Below, piece by piece: positions 30,929-32,978 of a stretch of DNA of 32,978 bases. A program made the position numbers and the translations under genes. How positions within the stretch are numbered: position 1 is the first letter of the stretch; every line of letters begins with the position of its first letter. The notes beneath the pieces were generated by a model. That model did no database searches and was not told the DNA's origin. It saw nothing but the letters and a program-made list of their open reading frames with translations. Source of the stretch: a virus; IMG/VR virus record IMGVR_UViG_3300036985_000851, positions 1 through 32,978 of that record; one strand, 5' to 3'.

Positions 30929-31355
30929 ATCTTATTACTTTAGCCATGATTACGCAGCTTCAAATGATGTAAAGATTCTATTTTTACGTCAACAATTAGG
31001 GATGGAAGGTTATGGCATCTATTGGTTTTTAGTTGAAAATTTGGCACAAGCTGGCGGTATTTTACCAATGAATATAACACCAGTTTTGGCAATGCAGATG
31101 CAGACAAACGAGGTAAAAGTAAAGGCAGTAATTGAGGAATTTAATTTGTTTACAATTGCAGAAAATGGCTTTTTTTCTAATCGATTAAATGACCATTTGA
31201 AAATTAGGTTGTCAATGCAAGAAAAGGGTAAAATTAATGCAGAAAAAAGATGGAAAAATGGGCACCCCATTGGGGCACCCATTGGGCACCCCAATGCAAA
31301 GAAAGAAAGTAAAGAAATAAATAAAGGGGATTTTTTAACAAAAATTGTTCTTTAA
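30921..31355 (+). CDS. DUF4373 (Lin1244/Lin1753-like) replication initiator
   Basis: Residues 1-95 of this 144-residue protein match the Lin1244/Lin1753-like N-terminal domain: YYFSHDYAASNDVKILFLR, GMEGYGIYWFLVENLA, and FFSNRLNDHLKIR. Residues 113-125 (HPIGAPIGHPNA) come from three 12-bp repeats inside the gene. The tail is short and charged, and no DnaC-like helicase-loading domain is found. Many phage initiators carry their origin repeats inside their own gene; DnaB lies 128 bases downstream. Confidence 0.75.
   Translation: MNKSYYFSHDYAASNDVKILFLRQQLGMEGYGIYWFLVENLAQAGGILPMNITPVLAMQMQTNEVKVKAVIEEFNLFTIAENGFFSNRLNDHLKIRLSMQEKGKINAEKRWKNGHPIGAPIGHPNAKKESKEINKGDFLTKIVL
31260..31295 (+). repeat. 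Three tandem 12-bp repeats, candidate origin iterons
   Basis: GGGCACCCCATT (31260-31271), GGGGCACCCATT (31272-31283) and GGGCACCCCAAT (31284-31295) are in tandem. They are GC-rich in an AT-rich genome and are followed by a strongly A-rich stretch (about 31296-31390), the usual layout of iterons next to an unwinding element. The middle unit can also fold as a hairpin with its neighbour (ATTGGGG at 31270 region with CCCCAAT at 31289-31295). Confidence 0.6.
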
Positions 31356-31483
31356 TACATTCTTAATCATCAAAACAGTATAAATGCTATTTAAACGCAT
31401 TTTAAGGTATCAAGGATTGATTTTAAATTACTTTTGATAGAATCTATCACTAACCAATTAAATAACCAAAAAACAGGCTTAAA
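31356..31483 (+). promoter_or_regulatory. Gap before dnaB with -7 box and palindrome
   Basis: No gene is seen in this AT-rich gap. TACTTTTG at 31429-31436 is a perfect TAnnTTTG -7 box, without a good TTTG at the -33 place. Overlapping its end, TGATAGA at 31435-31441 and TCTATCA at 31443-31449 form a perfect 15-bp palindrome with one centre base. A repressor bound there would cover the start of transcription. It could control the dnaB transcript. Confidence 0.5.
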
Positions 31484-32815
31484 ATGGCTAAAACAACAAA
31501 AGCACCACCAAACAATAAAGAGGTAGAGGATAGGATATTGGGAGTATTATTGATCGAGCAAAATTCCGTACATACCTACATCGCAAAAATTACATCTGAA
31601 TTTTTTTATCAAACTAAAAACCAATTAATATTTAAATCTATTCAGGCACTTTATGATAAAATGAGTGCGATTGATATAGTAACTGTATGCCAATACTTGA
31701 CAACAAACGAGCAAATGGAAACTGTCGGAGGTGCTTTTGAAGTGGTTAAACTTACAAATAATGTTACTGGAAGTTCATCAATGAATGATTGGATATTGAT
31801 TTTACAACAAAATTACTTACAAAGAAAAGGAATTGTGATAGGTCAGGAACTTGTTAACGATTCTTATAATGGTGAAATTGAAAACCATTTAAATGCTGCA
31901 AGTAATAAGATATTAAACGCACAAGAAAGCATTTATAAGAATAGTGAAAAGGGAATGGCTCATTACATTATGTCATTAGCAAAGGAAAGAGATGCAGTAT
32001 TAGAAAATGGACAGATAGGAATTGATACAGGCTGGGAAAGTTTAAACAAATATATTAGTGGATGGGTTAATCCTGATTTAATTATTCTAGCAGCAAGACC
32101 AGCACAAGGGAAAACCGCTTTTATGCTCAATGCAATACTAAACGTTTTAAGACAAAATAAACCAGTAGGGATATTTAGTTTAGAAATGTCGGGGGAGCAG
32201 TTAGTTAACCGATTAATTAGTTTGGATAGTGGTATAGCGCATCATTATTTGAGAACTAATAATTTAAACGAAGCACAAAAGTTTATGTTGATGGCAAGCG
32301 AGGAAAGATTACAAAAAGCTAAATTATACATTGATGATACACCAAGTTTAAATATCAGAGACTTACGAAGCAAAAGCGCAATCCTAAAAAGAAAATATAA
32401 TATAGAATTTCTTTGCATTGATTACCTTCAGCTAATGTCAGGAGTAGATAGGAAGGGAAATAGGGAAAGCGAGATAGCAGAAATAAGTAGAGGTTGTAAA
32501 ATAATAGCAAAGGAATTAAATATACCAGTAATGGCTTTATCACAATTAAGCAGAGCAGTTGAAAGCAGAGCGGATAAGATGCCACAATTAAGCGACCTTC
32601 GGGAAAGTGGAGGGATTGAGCAGGATGCGGATTCAGTTATATTTTTGATGCGACCTGAAACATACGGGATTCGTGAAATAGAAGTTGATGGAATGACGCA
32701 TAGCGCAGAGGGTAAATGTATAGTTAAGTTAGCAAAGAATAGGCATGGTAATTTAAAAAATATTCCTTTTCAGTTTATAGGAGAAAGAATGGAATTTAAA
32801 GAAATGAAATTATGA
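31484..32815 (+). CDS. dnaB: Replicative DNA helicase, DnaB family
   Basis: This 443-residue protein is a hexameric 5'-3' helicase. The N-terminal all-helical domain is at about residues 12-105 (NNKEVEDRILGVLLIEQNSV). The RecA-like core has Walker A ARPAQGKT at 204-211 (usually RPSMGKT; here Ala-Gln), GIFSLEMS at 229-236, FLCIDYLQLMSG with Asp313, IPVMALSQLSRAVESR, and SDLRESGGIEQDADSVIF, followed by KLAKNRHGNL near the end. Length and motif order are normal for the family. It follows the initiator gene and has its own candidate promoter, and its stop overlaps the next small gene as ATGA. Confidence 0.96.
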   Translation: MAKTTKAPPNNKEVEDRILGVLLIEQNSVHTYIAKITSEFFYQTKNQLIFKSIQALYDKMSAIDIVTVCQYLTTNEQMETVGGAFEVVKLTNNVTGSSSMNDWILILQQNYLQRKGIVIGQELVNDSYNGEIENHLNAASNKILNAQESIYKNSEKGMAHYIMSLAKERDAVLENGQIGIDTGWESLNKYISGWVNPDLIILAARPAQGKTAFMLNAILNVLRQNKPVGIFSLEMSGEQLVNRLISLDSGIAHHYLRTNNLNEAQKFMLMASEERLQKAKLYIDDTPSLNIRDLRSKSAILKRKYNIEFLCIDYLQLMSGVDRKGNRESEIAEISRGCKIIAKELNIPVMALSQLSRAVESRADKMPQLSDLRESGGIEQDADSVIFLMRPETYGIREIEVDGMTHSAEGKCIVKLAKNRHGNLKNIPFQFIGERMEFKEMKL

Positions 32816-32978
32816 GAAAACCATTAATAAATGTAATAAATGCAAAAGGCAAATTTAACAAAAAGACAAGTAATAGCTTTACATATTGCATGAATTTTGA
32901 CGGATATCTCATGCATAAAGTGTCATATAAGGCACAAATGATGGATTTATGCGACTTATATAACACATTATTTATTGC
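32812..32978 (+). CDS. N-terminal part of the 59-residue protein spanning the circular join
   Basis: ATG at 32812 overlaps the dnaB stop as ATGA. The frame runs MRKPLINVINAKGK through to the window end and continues at base 128 of the left end after the shared 127 bases, stopping at 138-140. Because it is open across the join, it supports circular closure. Function unknown. Confidence 0.7.
   Translation, partial: MRKPLINVINAKGKFNKKTSNSFTYCMNFDGYLMHKVSYKAQMMDLCDLYNTLFI
32852..32978. repeat. Terminal direct repeat, right copy
   Basis: It is identical base for base to 1-127. The copy begins at base 32852, inside the 59-residue gene. See the left copy for the reading as an assembly overlap of a circular or permuted genome. 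Confidence 0.97.

Noticed and set aside
1-32978. Lysogeny genes, tRNA, CRISPR array or toxin-antitoxin pair
   Set aside because: I looked for integrase (R-H-R-Y or serine recombinase), CI/Cro pairs, tRNA cloverleaf, and spaced repeats, and saw none.

Overview
The window is a complete small tailed-phage genome of the siphovirus type. All recognisable genes lie on the + strand and are tightly packed, often with ATGA stop/start overlaps. The first 127 bases (1-127) recur exactly as the last 127 (32852-32978), and a 59-residue gene reads through the join. The sequence is therefore best read as a circular or circularly permuted genome of about 32,851 bp with a duplicated end. The host is most likely a member of the Bacteroidota. 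The grounds are the very AT-rich sequence, the scarcity of Shine-Dalgarno sites, promoter-like TAnnTTTG boxes, signal peptides that end in A|Q, and protein families (XkdF-type protease, DUF6712-like connector, DUF4373-type initiator, repeat-rich fibre) that I associate with phages of this phylum. No integrase, excisionase, CI-like repressor, tRNA, rRNA or CRISPR array is visible, so nothing supports lysogeny.

Layout. Position 1 to about 1.8 kb continues the replication and nucleic-acid block: VRR-NUC nuclease, SSB-like protein, HNH nuclease, NUMOD4/HNH homing endonuclease, small MazG-like protein. From 1.8 to 6.2 kb lies an accessory cassette: ParB/Srx-fold protein, TAGT-like glycosyltransferase, sigma-like factor, small CxxC membrane protein, GT4-like and GT9-like glycosyltransferases. 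From 6.2 to 24.3 kb is the packaging and virion block: TerS, TerL, tail assembly chaperone with a probable -1 frameshift extension, gp10-like protein, two large tail proteins, tape measure, XkdF protease, scaffold-like protein, major capsid protein, tail tube, portal with a fused minor-head-like domain, connector and completion proteins, and a 1258-residue fibre. From 24.3 to 27.1 kb is the lysis block: secreted protein, two small membrane proteins including a holin candidate, a lipoprotein with a C-terminal membrane segment (unimolecular spanin candidate), a GH24 endolysin, a phosphoesterase and an HExxH peptidase. From 27.1 to 32.8 kb, after a terminator and a promoter-like region, is the early block: small unknown proteins, ERF annealing protein, YqaJ-type exonuclease, DnaA domain IV-like protein, HTH proteins, DUF4373-type initiator with three internal 12-bp repeats, and DnaB helicase.

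How it works together. The DUF4373 protein and DnaB would open the origin and load the fork. The ERF/YqaJ pair and the SSB-like protein would support recombination and concatemer formation, and TerS/TerL would package. Strong hairpins after the capsid and tail-tube genes probably set expression steps in the structural operon. The least explained part is the ParB/TAGT/sigma/GT4/GT9 cassette just upstream of the terminase. It may modify phage DNA or virion and host glycans, but no hydroxymethylated-base synthesis gene or TET/JBP oxygenase accompanies it.
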